Assembly (NCBI GenBank): GCA_015709675.1
Contig: CP054182.1
Coordinates: 2,893,448-2,957,447 of the forward strand
DNA length: 64,000 bases
Reading direction: 5' to 3'
Source: Ignavibacteriales bacterium
GTDB lineage: Bacteria; Bacteroidota; Ignavibacteria; Ignavibacteriales; Ignavibacteriaceae
Below, piece after piece: positions 52,668 through 61,733 of this stretch (its first letter is position 1; every line of letters starts with the position of its first letter). The position numbers were made by a program, and so were the translations under genes. The notes below the pieces were generated by a model. That model saw nothing but the letters and a program-made list of their open reading frames with translations, did not search any database and was not told the DNA's origin.

Positions 52668-53408
52668 TTACCTGCCTGCCTGGACTTGATTACTGATAAT
52701 CACAAAGGTAAAATTATCCGGCGCTCCTCTTTCCTCTATTGCCTTTGTAAACTTATTAGTTATAAACTCAAGATCATTCGGGATTAACATCTGCTCTATT
52801 TCCTCATTGGAAAGCACCCCGCTTACACCGTCAGTACAGAGGAAAAATTTCCAAGGTTCATTCCTCTGGACGGTAAAATAGTCATGATCCACTTCGATAT
52901 CCGGTTTATCACCTAATGCCCTCATTATTACATTCCGGTGAGGATGTGATTCGGCCTGTTCAGGGCTGATATAACCATCATCAAGAAGCCGTTGCACATA
53001 AGAATGATCTTTTGTTACCTGAATCAGTTTATTCTGATAGTAAAAATAGATTCTGGAATCCCCCACATGACCCCAAAAAGCATAATTTTTATTGAGGTAC
53101 ACAGCCACAGCGGTAGTTGCCATGCCGGTATGCTCAGGTGTTCTGAGAGCACTTTCCTTTATTCTGACGTTTGAAGTTTTAATGGCATGATTCATTCTTG
53201 AGAGATAATCTTCATCATCATTCTGTAAGAAATAATCCCGGATAGTTGAAACAGCAAGTTTGGATGCAATTTCCCCGGCGTTATTTCCGCCTAATCCGTC
53301 ACAAACAACCGCCAAAAGACCTTCCTCTACCTCAAAAACATCGGCGTAATCCTCATTACCGCTGCGTTTCAGTCCGGTCTTGGATGTGAAGATATAATTA
53401 ATTTTCAT
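52668..53408 (-). CDS. PP2C-family serine/threonine phosphatase
   Basis: The 246-residue PPM/PP2C phosphatase resembles bacterial Stp1/PrpC. It has SKTGLKRSGNEDY at the start, VVCDGLGGNNAGE (metal-binding DG), FWGHVGDSRIYFYY and FFLCTDGVSG with the DG-D cluster. It should reverse phosphorylation by the kinase encoded 2 bp downstream. It is the first gene of the operon. The gap upstream carries no obvious gene. Confidence 0.93.
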   Translation of the reverse strand: MKINYIFTSKTGLKRSGNEDYADVFEVEEGLLAVVCDGLGGNNAGEIASKLAVSTIRDYFLQNDDEDYLSRMNHAIKTSNVRIKESALRTPEHTGMATTAVAVYLNKNYAFWGHVGDSRIYFYYQNKLIQVTKDHSYVQRLLDDGYISPEQAESHPHRNVIMRALGDKPDIEVDHDYFTVQRNEPWKFFLCTDGVSGVLSNEEIEQMLIPNDLEFITNKFTKAIEERGAPDNFTFVIISNQVQAGR

Positions 53409-53600
53409 GCAAATTCAGCCAACTTAATTCTTGGAAATAATATGGAACACTATTACAATTTAGTAAATATCTGAAGGTTATGGATTGGACTAGGTAAAAA
53501 ATAAGAAAAATCTTCGAATTTCCGACAGATTCTTGCAAAAAAGAGATGAAATTGCTGCATTTTGGCGAAATTTCCCCTAAAACCTCCTTCAACCGCGGAT
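53409..53600. other. Intergenic region between PP2C operon and tRNA-Leu
   Basis: Divergent promoter DNA, AT-rich. No gene is supported. A weak TAAATTG word on the minus strand could belong to the PP2C promoter. Confidence 0.35.
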
Positions 53601-53647
53601 TTTGGTAAGGAGGAAAAAACTGAGTATTTTTAAAGTTCGGCTATAAT
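53601..53647 (+). promoter_or_regulatory. Promoter of tRNA-Leu(UAG)
   Basis: TTTG (53601-53604), 20 nt, TATTTTTA (53625-53632) fits the Bacteroidota layout with one mismatch. A sigma-70-like TATAAT (53642-53647) just before the tRNA is an alternative, though no matching -35 element is seen. Confidence 0.45.
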
Positions 53648-53654
53648 AAATTAC

Positions 53655-53736
53655 GCGAAAGTGGCGAAATTGGCAGACGCGCCAGACTTAGGATCTGGTG
53701 GAGTAATCCGTAGGGGTTCAAGTCCCCTCTTTCGCA
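53655..53736 (+). tRNA. tRNA-Leu (anticodon TAG)
   Basis: The acceptor strands GCGAAAG and CTTTCGC pair fully and the anticodon stem CCAGA/TCTGG encloses CTTAGGA (anticodon UAG). There is a long variable arm, as for leucine tRNAs, and the T loop is TTCAAGT. CCA is not encoded. It lies 28 bp upstream of tig. Confidence 0.95.
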
Positions 53737-53753
53737 CAAAAAATGATAATCAT

Positions 53754-53759
53754 AAAGGA
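53754..53759 (+). promoter_or_regulatory. Shine-Dalgarno of tig deciding a TTG start
   Basis: AAAGGA lies 5 nt before TTG at 53765. No ATG or GTG at this position is in frame with the conserved N-terminus, so TTG is the start. Confidence 0.6.
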
Positions 53760-53764
53760 AAACC

Positions 53765-55054
53765 TTGGAAACCAAATTTAATATCATCCACGAGTCTGAA
53801 AAAGAAATAGAAGTAACTTTAACTCCAGAAGATTATAATGAGTCCCTCAATAAAGAAGTAAAAAAACTTGAAGGGAAAATTGAGATTAAAGGATTCAGAA
53901 AAGGTAAAGTGCCGCAGCAGATTCTTAAGCGGATGTATGGTGATTCACTTCAGTATGAGGCAGCAGAAGAAGTTGTTCAGAAATCATTCGCGGAGATTGT
54001 TAAAGAAGGCAAGATTAATCCTCTGCCGGGAACTCCAAGAATTGTTGATTTAAAATTCAAACCTGCAGAAAATTTGGAGTATAAAGTACGGTACGAAGTT
54101 AATCCGGAAATTGAACTTAAACAGTATAAGAATATCGAAATCGAAATAGATGAACTTACTGTTTCTGACGCAATGCTGACTGAAGAGTTACTTAAACTGT
54201 ACGAAGGGCACAGCACCCGCGAGCAGGTTGAATCTGTAGATGCAGAAGATCTGATGCTTACTTTGGATATAGCTAAAATCCTTGATGACGGTTCACTGGA
54301 CCATAATGCGGGCGGCAAGAATATGGAAGTACGCCTGAATAATCCGAATGTGAATGCTGATATTGTTGCCAACAGTAAAGGTAAAAAAGCCGGTGATGTT
54401 TTCGAATTTACTTTTGAAGACCGTCATACTCATGATCATGAGGATGGTTCAAAAGAGGAACATGTTGTAAACTTCAAATATCAGGCAACGATTGTCAAAA
54501 TTGAAAAAATTAATCAGCCTGAAAAAACTGAAGCGCTCTTTATGGAGCTGAGTAATGAGGAATGCAAAACCGAAGAAGAACTGAAAGCAAAAATCAGAAA
54601 AGAACTTCAGGCATATTATAATCAGAGGATGGATGATCTTTATCTCAATAAACTTGAAGATAAAATCCTGAACGATCACCCTTTCACTCCCCCTGCTTCA
54701 TTTCTTGAAAGGTATCTGAACCGTCTGGTGGATGAAGAAGTGGAATACAGAAAGAAACGTAAAATGCCAGAAGCCAAAAGAACAGAAATAGCTGAGGCAA
54801 TGCGTTCAAGAGCGGATAGGGCTCTCCGGTGGTATTTCATCAGGGACAACATTGTTGTTGAAGAAAATCTTGAAGTTACTCCTGAAAAAGTCAGGGAAGT
54901 TGCTGAGAAAGTTGCTGAATCCACCGGATATCCGGTTGATGCACTCGTGCAGTTTTACAGCGGAGAAAAAGGGTACGATGAAGTAAAATCACGGATCTTT
55001 ACGGATTTTCTTAAGTCTAATAACGTCAGGAAACTTGTTTCCAAAGCAGAATAA
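53765..55054 (+). CDS. tig: Trigger factor
   Basis: The 429-residue ribosome-associated chaperone has the N-terminal ribosome-binding signature KGFRKGKVPQQIL (about 39-51). A central PPIase-like domain is shorter and less conserved than in E. coli, and contains the HTHDHEDGSKEEH stretch with five histidines. A long helical C-terminal domain follows. It folds nascent chains. TTG start with a good Shine-Dalgarno. It sits directly upstream of clpP, the usual tig-clpP order. Confidence 0.95.
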   Translation: METKFNIIHESEKEIEVTLTPEDYNESLNKEVKKLEGKIEIKGFRKGKVPQQILKRMYGDSLQYEAAEEVVQKSFAEIVKEGKINPLPGTPRIVDLKFKPAENLEYKVRYEVNPEIELKQYKNIEIEIDELTVSDAMLTEELLKLYEGHSTREQVESVDAEDLMLTLDIAKILDDGSLDHNAGGKNMEVRLNNPNVNADIVANSKGKKAGDVFEFTFEDRHTHDHEDGSKEEHVVNFKYQATIVKIEKINQPEKTEALFMELSNEECKTEEELKAKIRKELQAYYNQRMDDLYLNKLEDKILNDHPFTPPASFLERYLNRLVDEEVEYRKKRKMPEAKRTEIAEAMRSRADRALRWYFIRDNIVVEENLEVTPEKVREVAEKVAESTGYPVDALVQFYSGEKGYDEVKSRIFTDFLKSNNVRKLVSKAE

Positions 55055-55070
55055 AAGCATTTAAAGGATT

Positions 55071-55685
55071 ATGATGGATACGAAGAAGTTTGAAATATTT
55101 AACCAGTTAGTTCCCTATGTAATTGAGCAGACAGGCCGTGGTGAACGGGGCATGGACATCTATTCAAGACTGCTGAGAGAGAGAATTATCTTTCTTGGCT
55201 CAGCGGTTGATGATCATGTTGCGAGCCTTCTGGTGGCCCAGCTTATCTTCCTCGAAGCGGAAGATTCGCAAAAGGATATTCACTTGTATATAAATTCACC
55301 CGGCGGTTCAGTTTCTGCAGGCCTGGCTATTTATGATACAATGAAATATATAAAACCGGATGTTGCCACAATTTGCGTTGGGTTAGCAGCCAGCATGGGT
55401 GCAGTTCTGCTCGCAGGCGGAGCAGCAGGCAAAAGAACCAGTCTTCCCCATTCAAAAATTATGATTCATCAGCCCTGGGTCGGCGGGCTTCAGGGACAGA
55501 CCACCGATATTGAAATCCATGCCAAGGAGATGATTAAAACCCGCGATACGCTTTATGATATACTATCTGAGCATACCGGCAAACCCCGCGAAGTTATTCA
55601 TAAGGACTGTGAACGCGATTACTTTATGTCCGCAGAAGAAGCCAAAGAATATAAAATTATTGATAATATTCTCGTTAAGCGTTAA
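55071..55685 (+). CDS. clpP: ATP-dependent Clp protease proteolytic subunit
   Basis: The 204-residue serine peptidase of family S14 has the triad Ser108 (AASMGA), His133 (MIHQP) and Asp183 (CERDYF). [16 protein letters not shown] is the family block. It forms the tetradecameric barrel that works with ClpX or ClpA/C. A regular ClpX gene is not downstream, as it often is; a beta-lactamase-like gene follows instead. Confidence 0.96.
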   Translation: MMDTKKFEIFNQLVPYVIEQTGRGERGMDIYSRLLRERIIFLGSAVDDHVASLLVAQLIFLEAEDSQKDIHLYINSPGGSVSAGLAIYDTMKYIKPDVATICVGLAASMGAVLLAGGAAGKRTSLPHSKIMIHQPWVGGLQGQTTDIEIHAKEMIKTRDTLYDILSEHTGKPREVIHKDCERDYFMSAEEAKEYKIIDNILVKR

Positions 55686-55726
55686 GGTTTCTTATACGAT
55701 CTGTATATCAAATTTATGAGTAAACT

Positions 55727-57211
55727 TTGATCAATATTTCTTTAAGTAAGAGCAGATTAACCAGTCTGCTCTTTTTTTTATTATTTACCATTGCTGCATC
55801 CGGTCAGGAGACCTCCCCGCAAACAGCCTCGGCAGAAGCAGTTCAGAAACTAAGAGAGTTCACTCAGCTTTACTTTGAACGGAGAGGTATTCCGGGACTC
55901 AGTTTTGCACTTAGTCAGGACGGAAACACCTTATTTTCGGAAGTGAGAGGGTATGCGGATATTGAGAACCAGGTGAGCGTTCAGACGGGCTCCCTCTTCA
56001 GAATAGCTTCCATTTCAAAGCTTATAACCTCTGTTGCAGTACTCAAACTGGTACAGGATGGAGCAGTAAATCTTGATGAAGATATTAAAAAATACCTGCC
56101 CTATCTTAACAAACTTAATGGCAGAGTGACCCTCAGAAACATTCTGAATCACACATCGGGACTTCGCGGCTACCGGCATGGAGAATTTAACAGTACAAAA
56201 AAATACTGGACAACTAAAGAGCTCATGGATTATCTGAAAGATGATACCCTTGAGTATAGACCGGGAACTAAGTATCTATATTCCACTCTGGCTTACAACT
56301 ACGCAGTAGCTGCGATTGAAGCTGCAACAGGAAAAACTTTTAACCAGATTCTCAAAGAAAAGATTTTTCTGCCACTGCAGATGAGCAGCACACACCTTGA
56401 CGAGCAGGAAAAAATTCTCCCTTTAAGGGCCAGAGGATATATAAAAAATGACTACAGAGAACTGCAAAATGCCCAGCTTGCGGATCTATCCATCAAATAT
56501 CCCGGCGGAGGTATGATCTCCACTTCAGGTGATCTGCTCAAATTCGGAAATGCGCTGATAAACGGAAGTCTGCTTTCATCTGCATGGCTTGATACTCTGA
56601 CAAAAATATCCAAATTATCAGATGGCACTCCGCTGCAGTATGGACTCGGCATAAGTGTAGATACAGATCCGCAAGGAAGAAAAATAATTTCACATTCGGG
56701 AGGCGGTACCGGTTTTGTGTCACTGCTCCAGATGTATCCTGCTGAAAAACTGGTCTCGGTTCATCTTTTGAATATCGTGGACAGAAATTCGGGCAGTCCG
56801 GCACGAGATCTCTCAAAAATTTTCTTAGGCGACTCAGTTATCGTTCCCCTTAAACCAACTGCCGACACTTTGATGCAGGTTTATCTTGTTTCCGGAATTC
56901 AGGAAGCATTGAAGACTTATTCTTTTATCAAACAGACTCCCTCTCTGCAGTTTAATCCAGACAGAGAAGAATTTAAACAGTTTGGCTATGATCTAATTAA
57001 AATCTCTCGTATCCCTGATGCTATTGCGGTTTTTAATGAAATGCTGAGGGATGATCCGCAGAATAAAAGTGCATATATAGGTCTGGGCGACGCTTATTCT
57101 AAGGACGGAAATACAGGACTGGCTGTAAAAAATTACCGGCAGGCACTAAGACTGGACCCGGCAAATAAATACGTACAGTCGCGGCTTTCAGTGCTGGAGA
57201 AAAAGAAGTAA
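55727..57211 (+). CDS. Secreted serine beta-lactamase-like hydrolase with C-terminal TPRs
   Basis: The 494-residue protein starts at TTG with a signal peptide (TSLLFFLLFTIAASGQ). A class C beta-lactamase/penicillin-binding-like domain spans about 40-380. The SxxK motif is Ser95-Ile-Ser-Lys98 in FRIASISK and the third motif is HSGGGTGF. The second motif YxN reads YST in KYLYSTLAYNY. The C-terminus (about 410-494) has two TPR units with GLGDAYSKDGNTGLAVKNY. Similar proteins are peptidases or esterases; beta-lactam hydrolysis should not be assumed. Confidence 0.83.
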   Translation: MINISLSKSRLTSLLFFLLFTIAASGQETSPQTASAEAVQKLREFTQLYFERRGIPGLSFALSQDGNTLFSEVRGYADIENQVSVQTGSLFRIASISKLITSVAVLKLVQDGAVNLDEDIKKYLPYLNKLNGRVTLRNILNHTSGLRGYRHGEFNSTKKYWTTKELMDYLKDDTLEYRPGTKYLYSTLAYNYAVAAIEAATGKTFNQILKEKIFLPLQMSSTHLDEQEKILPLRARGYIKNDYRELQNAQLADLSIKYPGGGMISTSGDLLKFGNALINGSLLSSAWLDTLTKISKLSDGTPLQYGLGISVDTDPQGRKIISHSGGGTGFVSLLQMYPAEKLVSVHLLNIVDRNSGSPARDLSKIFLGDSVIVPLKPTADTLMQVYLVSGIQEALKTYSFIKQTPSLQFNPDREEFKQFGYDLIKISRIPDAIAVFNEMLRDDPQNKSAYIGLGDAYSKDGNTGLAVKNYRQALRLDPANKYVQSRLSVLEKKK

Positions 57212-57276
57212 CCTCCGGCAGAGAACTTTTTCAGGGGGAAATGCGTTTATTACAGTAATTAACCATCAGGAAAACA

Positions 57277-58374
57277 GTGCTCGGAATCAGGTTTGCAAAA
57301 TATACTCCCCCGCCTCTCAGCGGCAATAGGTTTGAGGACCTGCTTAAACTGTTCCTCCAGTTGTTAACCATTACCTCAGGTAATGTTTCCCAGTCCCTCC
57401 AAATTCTCAATGATCTTGACAGACGTTACCGTCTTACAGACCCGGCTTACGGAATGGGTGATTTTATCGAGGATCTTAAACAAAAGGGATATTTGGAAGA
57501 ACCCCAGGCAGGCGGAGAGTTCGGCATTACTGCCAAAACCGAGCAGTCAATCCGGAGGCAATCACTCGAAGAGATTTTTGGAAAAATTAAAAAATCCTCA
57601 AAAGGCAACCATATAACACCAAATACCGGTCAGGGGGATGAACTCACCTCAGACAGGCGGGAATACCGCTTTGGTGACAGCTTTGATCAGATTGACCTTA
57701 CAGATTCAATCCGTAATGCACAGATCAATCACGGTGTTGAACAATTTAATCTTTCCGAAGAAGATCTGACCGTTCAGGAGAAAGACTGGAAGGCGCTTAC
57801 CTCAACAGTTCTGATGATTGATATATCACATTCCATGATTTTATATGGAGAGGATCGCATTACACCGGCCAAAAATGTAGCAATGGCACTTGCAGAACTG
57901 ATCAGAATTAAATATCCGAAAGACACTCTTGATATTATTGTCTTTGGAAATGATGCCTGGCCGATCGACGTTAAGGATCTCCCCTATCTTAAAGTCGGCC
58001 CGTATCATACCAATACCGTTGCCGGACTGGAACTGGCGATGGATATTCTGAGGCGCCGTAAGACCAATAATAAACAGATTTTCATGATCACTGACGGAAA
58101 ACCAACCTGCCTGAAAGTTGGTCTGCAGTATTATAAGAACAGCTTTGGACTCGACAGAAAAATCCTGAATAAAACGCTCGATTACGCAGCCATTGCACGG
58201 AGAAGAAATATCTCTATTACAACATTTATGATTGCCCGGGATCCTTATTTACAGCAGTTTGTAAGTGAATTTACCAGGGTAAATAACGGCAGAGCTTTTT
58301 ATTCCAGTCTTCAGGGGCTTGGAGAATATATATTTGAAGATTATATCATTAACAGGCGTAAACGCTTACGCTAA
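57277..58374 (+). CDS. VWA-domain protein partnered with AAA+ ATPase
   Basis: The 365-residue cytoplasmic protein starts at GTG, with AGGAA 4 nt upstream. Its N-terminal half is unrecognised. The C-terminal half is a von Willebrand A fold with the MIDAS metal site DISHS at 182-186 and ITDGKPT later. Together with the MoxR-like ATPase directly downstream (9-bp gap) it forms a chelatase-like pair. Such pairs remodel target proteins or insert metal, but no target is evident here. Confidence 0.8.
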   Translation: MLGIRFAKYTPPPLSGNRFEDLLKLFLQLLTITSGNVSQSLQILNDLDRRYRLTDPAYGMGDFIEDLKQKGYLEEPQAGGEFGITAKTEQSIRRQSLEEIFGKIKKSSKGNHITPNTGQGDELTSDRREYRFGDSFDQIDLTDSIRNAQINHGVEQFNLSEEDLTVQEKDWKALTSTVLMIDISHSMILYGEDRITPAKNVAMALAELIRIKYPKDTLDIIVFGNDAWPIDVKDLPYLKVGPYHTNTVAGLELAMDILRRRKTNNKQIFMITDGKPTCLKVGLQYYKNSFGLDRKILNKTLDYAAIARRRNISITTFMIARDPYLQQFVSEFTRVNNGRAFYSSLQGLGEYIFEDYIINRRKRLR

Positions 58375-58383
58375 AAGGAATTT

Positions 58384-59901
58384 ATGAACGTTACGGAAAT
58401 TACAACTCTCGGTGAACTGAAATCAACCGGATATAAGACGAAAAGTATCCGTGAGGAACTTCGGTCGAATCTGATAACTGCTCTGCGTGAAGGGAAAAAC
58501 CCTTTTGAGGGCATTCACGGTTATCATGATACCGTTCTTCCGGATCTGCAAAAGGCAATCCTCTCAAGGCATAATATTATCCTTCTTGGTTTACGGGGGC
58601 AGGCCAAAACCAGAATTGCCCGCCTTATGGTCAGACTGCTCGATGAATATATACCCGCTGTTCAGGGATCGGAAATTCATGACAACCCCTTTGCGCCGGT
58701 ATCTAAATTTGGAAGAGACATGGTTGCCGAACACGGTGATGCCACCCCGGTAGAATGGATACACCGCGATCTGAGATATACGGAGAAACTCGCGACCCCT
58801 GATGTTTCAACCGCTGATCTGATCGGCGATGTTGACCCTATAAAAGCAGCGTCTTTGAAGCTTCCCTATTCAGATGAAAGGGTGATTCACTTTGGACTTA
58901 TTCCCCGCTCAAACAGAAGTATTTTCGTAATTAACGAACTTCCTGATCTGCAGGCAAGAATTCAGGTAGCACTGTTTAATATTCTTCAGGAAGAGGACAT
59001 ACAGATCCGCGGGTTTAAGATGCGGCTGCCGCTTGATATACTCTTTGTGTTTACCGCAAATCCTGAGGACTATACCAACAGGGGCAGTATTGTAACCCCC
59101 CTCAAAGACCGGATCGACAGCCAGATTCTAACGCATTACCCGAAAGACAGGGATACTGCACGGATGATTACCATGCAGGAAGCAAAAATCACACCGGAAC
59201 AAAAAGAGAGAATATCCATTGATCCCCTGCTTGCTGATCTGATTGAGCAAATTGCGTTTGAAGCCCGCTCGAGTGAATTTGTTGACCCAAAGAGCGGTGT
59301 CTCCGCACGTCTTACAATTTCAGCTTATGAAAATCTTTTTAGCACTGCAGAAAGAAGGATGCTGATTACCGGCGAATCCTCGACAGCCATCAGAATCAGT
59401 GATCTCTATGGAATTATTCTAAGCATCACCGGAAAAGTAGAACTGGTTTATGAGGGTGAGCAGGAAGGTTCAACTAAAGTCGCGGTTACGGTGATCGGTA
59501 AAGCAATCCGGACTCTTTTCCGTGATTATTTTCCCCTGCCGGAAAAAAGTAAGAAGGACACTCAGCAGAAAAATCCATACAGAGAAATTATAGGCTGGTT
59601 CAATAAAGGTAATAAAATTGACATACTTAATACAATCCCCAACAGCTCCTATATTGCTGAGTTAAATAAAGTGGCAGGGCTGGGAGAATTCGTTTCTGAA
59701 AAACTCAATGGGGCAGAACCGGAACGGTACCCGCTTTTTATGGAATTCCTCCTTCACGGACTGGCTGAATATTCACAGCTCAGCAAATATCGCTTAGAAG
59801 GCGGCGGAGTTCAGTTCAAAGACCTTATCAGCTCCATGTTTGCGGGGGGCATATCTGCGGAAGACGATCCCGATATTTCTGAAGAAGAATTCTACAAATA
59901 A
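58384..59901 (+). CDS. MoxR/ChlI-like AAA+ ATPase, NELPDL subtype
   Basis: The 505-residue AAA+ protein has Walker A GLRGQAKT (69-76), and the Walker B region is FVINELPDLQARIQVALFNILQEED. The first acidic residue of Walker B is Asn184 here, followed by Glu185. VFTANPEDYTNRGSIVTPLKDRID is sensor I. This subtype, related to magnesium chelatase subunit I, usually sits next to a VWA partner, as here. The C-terminal domain (about 380-505) ends DPDISEEEFYK. Function unknown. Confidence 0.83.
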   Translation: MNVTEITTLGELKSTGYKTKSIREELRSNLITALREGKNPFEGIHGYHDTVLPDLQKAILSRHNIILLGLRGQAKTRIARLMVRLLDEYIPAVQGSEIHDNPFAPVSKFGRDMVAEHGDATPVEWIHRDLRYTEKLATPDVSTADLIGDVDPIKAASLKLPYSDERVIHFGLIPRSNRSIFVINELPDLQARIQVALFNILQEEDIQIRGFKMRLPLDILFVFTANPEDYTNRGSIVTPLKDRIDSQILTHYPKDRDTARMITMQEAKITPEQKERISIDPLLADLIEQIAFEARSSEFVDPKSGVSARLTISAYENLFSTAERRMLITGESSTAIRISDLYGIILSITGKVELVYEGEQEGSTKVAVTVIGKAIRTLFRDYFPLPEKSKKDTQQKNPYREIIGWFNKGNKIDILNTIPNSSYIAELNKVAGLGEFVSEKLNGAEPERYPLFMEFLLHGLAEYSQLSKYRLEGGGVQFKDLISSMFAGGISAEDDPDISEEEFYK

Positions 59902-59923
59902 ATAGCGGAATTCGCTTCCCAAT

Positions 59924-59949
59924 GACTGCCCATTAAAAAATGAGCAGTC
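59924..59949 (+). terminator. Possible terminator hairpin without clear U-tract
   Basis: An 11-bp stem (GACTGCCCATT with AATGAGCAGTC, one mismatch) has an AAAA loop and lies 22 bp after the ATPase stop. No U run follows, so termination is uncertain. Confidence 0.35.
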
Positions 59950-59955
59950 TGGTGG

Positions 59956-59986
59956 TTTGAAATAGCCCTGAAAATGGCTAAATTTG
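59956..59986 (+). promoter_or_regulatory. Bacteroidota-type promoter for redox/secretion operon
   Basis: TTTG (59956-59959), 19 nt, TAAATTTG (59979-59986) is a full match to the layout. It would start transcription about 20 nt before the lipoprotein ATG at 60012. Confidence 0.6.
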
Positions 59987-60011
59987 GAGTTTATGTAATT
60001 TCCCTGAAATT

Positions 60012-61001
60012 ATGAAACTTAAACTTCACATTGCAGCACTAATGCTGGTTTTTATCACTTCCTGCACAACGGAACCTCCTAATGTAATTGAGCAGGAAGA
60101 CAGGTACGGCAAAATCTTTGTTCAGTCAAATACCTCCGGTGCCGCCATTTTTGTAAATGGAACTCCGTCAGGAAAAATTACTCCTGATACTGTTACCGCA
60201 AAAGCGGGTAATGCAATCATCCGGCTGGAAAAAGATGGGTACCTGCCTGCAACTCTGAACGCAATCGTACTGCCTGATTCCCTCATTGCAGTAACGGTTA
60301 ATATGGAGGTACAGTCTGCGCCTAAAGTTGTGCTGCTTGAGGAGTTCTCAAATGTCAGCTGTGTTCCCTGTGTAGCTACGAACAGAATAATCTCCAAACT
60401 TCCGGAGAGCGGTTACAGCAAGGAAAAAGTGGTTATTATAAAATATTCAGCAAATTACCCATCTCCTCTTGATCCTCATTATCAGCACGCAAAAAGTGAT
60501 ATGGATTCGCGCCTGATGTATTATACAGTGTTTTCCACTCCGACGATATATGTGGACGGAACTGTTTCGCCTGTTGCATCAGATTCAAATTCCATAAAAA
60601 GTGCATTAGATTTAGGTCTTGCAAAAACACCAAAATTCAGAATCACCATAAAAGATTCAATTGACGCCGGAGAATATAAAATAGGCATAACGCTTCAGAA
60701 TCTTGATTCAACGGGAATATCTTTCAGCAATCTTATCCTTCACACGGTCGTGACCGAAAGTCAGATTACTTACTCTTCACCTCCCGGTGCCAATGGCGAA
60801 ACAATCTTCAAAAATGTCGCGAGAAAAATGCTTCCCTCCAAAGACGGTGAGGCACTCACTATATCAAACTCAATGAATACCGTAACTTACAGCAGAAGCA
60901 TTCCGCTTCACTCAGCCTGGAACCCTGCTAATCTTCGGTGTGCAGTATTTGTACAAAATAAATTAACTAAAGAAGTATATCAGGCTTCATCAACGTATTA
61001 A
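60012..61001 (+). CDS. Lipoprotein with PEGA and Omp28-like thioredoxin-fold domain
   Basis: The 329-residue protein has a lipoprotein signal with Cys at 18 (ITSC). A PEGA domain follows at about 33-95 (GKIFVQSNTSGAAIFVNGTP, then GYLPATL). From about 105 there is an Omp28-like region with EEFSNVSCVPCVATN holding a CxxC pair, and YYTVFSTPTIYVDG. The thioredoxin fold with CxxC suggests a periplasmic or surface redox role. It is the first gene of a tightly packed operon with a T9SS cargo, a TlpA-like protein and an outer-membrane protein. Confidence 0.78.
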   Translation: MKLKLHIAALMLVFITSCTTEPPNVIEQEDRYGKIFVQSNTSGAAIFVNGTPSGKITPDTVTAKAGNAIIRLEKDGYLPATLNAIVLPDSLIAVTVNMEVQSAPKVVLLEEFSNVSCVPCVATNRIISKLPESGYSKEKVVIIKYSANYPSPLDPHYQHAKSDMDSRLMYYTVFSTPTIYVDGTVSPVASDSNSIKSALDLGLAKTPKFRITIKDSIDAGEYKIGITLQNLDSTGISFSNLILHTVVTESQITYSSPPGANGETIFKNVARKMLPSKDGEALTISNSMNTVTYSRSIPLHSAWNPANLRCAVFVQNKLTKEVYQASSTY

Positions 61002-61010
61002 AGAAAACCT

Positions 61011-61733
61011 ATGATCAAAAACATTTTCATAATTCTGCTTTTAAGTTCAGCCATTAACGCACAGAGTTTTAATCTGGTACAGCACCAGTCCTCAATTACC
61101 GATACCCTTGGCACTGAAATTATATTTTATTTTTCAGTTATCAATACCAGCAGTTCACCTCTATCCTTTTATGTAAAAAGAACAGAGAATCTTATACCCG
61201 AAGAATGGCAGAGTTCACTTTGTTTCAGTTCCTGTTTTGCTCCCTTTGTGGATAGTATCGTCAATAATGTAACATTCAACAGCGGTCCGCTTGCACCGGG
61301 AGATACAGCTTCAGTCTCAGTCCATATATTCACGATGTTAGCTCACGGACAGGCAACAGTATCATTACGATTTGGCAATGTTGATAACCCGCTGGAAACA
61401 GTAAACAGCACCGTTTTTGCAGCAACAAGTCCGACTAATATTTTTGATAATGCTGATGCAGCAGACAGCTATCTTCTTATTACCAATTACCCGAATCCTT
61501 TCAATCCTGAGACAAAAGTAAATTTTTCGATAAAGGAACCTGGACCGGTTAGTCTCTCCGTTGTATCATCAGACGGAACAATTTATACCGTTTTGGAAGA
61601 AGAGTATCGAAGCGCAGGAAATCATATCGTAAATCTTAATTTCGGAAGTCTGGGTCTTTCATCCGGTATATATTTCTTAAAACTGCAGTCAGGAAAATTC
61701 ACCTCAATCAGAAAGGCAGTATTTCTCAAATGA
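61011..61733 (+). CDS. Secreted protein with T9SS sorting domain
   Basis: The 240-residue protein has a signal peptide (LLLSSAINAQS), an immunoglobulin-like beta domain (about 25-140) and a sorting domain starting NYPNPFNPETKVNFSI and ending SSGIYFLKLQSGKFTS. Two cysteines in CFSSCF could be a redox target of the neighbouring thioredoxin-like proteins. The stop codon overlaps the TlpA-like start (ATGA). Confidence 0.8.
   Translation: MIKNIFIILLLSSAINAQSFNLVQHQSSITDTLGTEIIFYFSVINTSSSPLSFYVKRTENLIPEEWQSSLCFSSCFAPFVDSIVNNVTFNSGPLAPGDTASVSVHIFTMLAHGQATVSLRFGNVDNPLETVNSTVFAATSPTNIFDNADAADSYLLITNYPNPFNPETKVNFSIKEPGPVSLSVVSSDGTIYTVLEEEYRSAGNHIVNLNFGSLGLSSGIYFLKLQSGKFTSIRKAVFLK

Noticed and set aside
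53642-53647. TATAAT as the only promoter of tRNA-Leu(UAG)
   Set aside because: No matching -35 element is present, and a Bacteroidota-type element fits better; kept only as an alternative.
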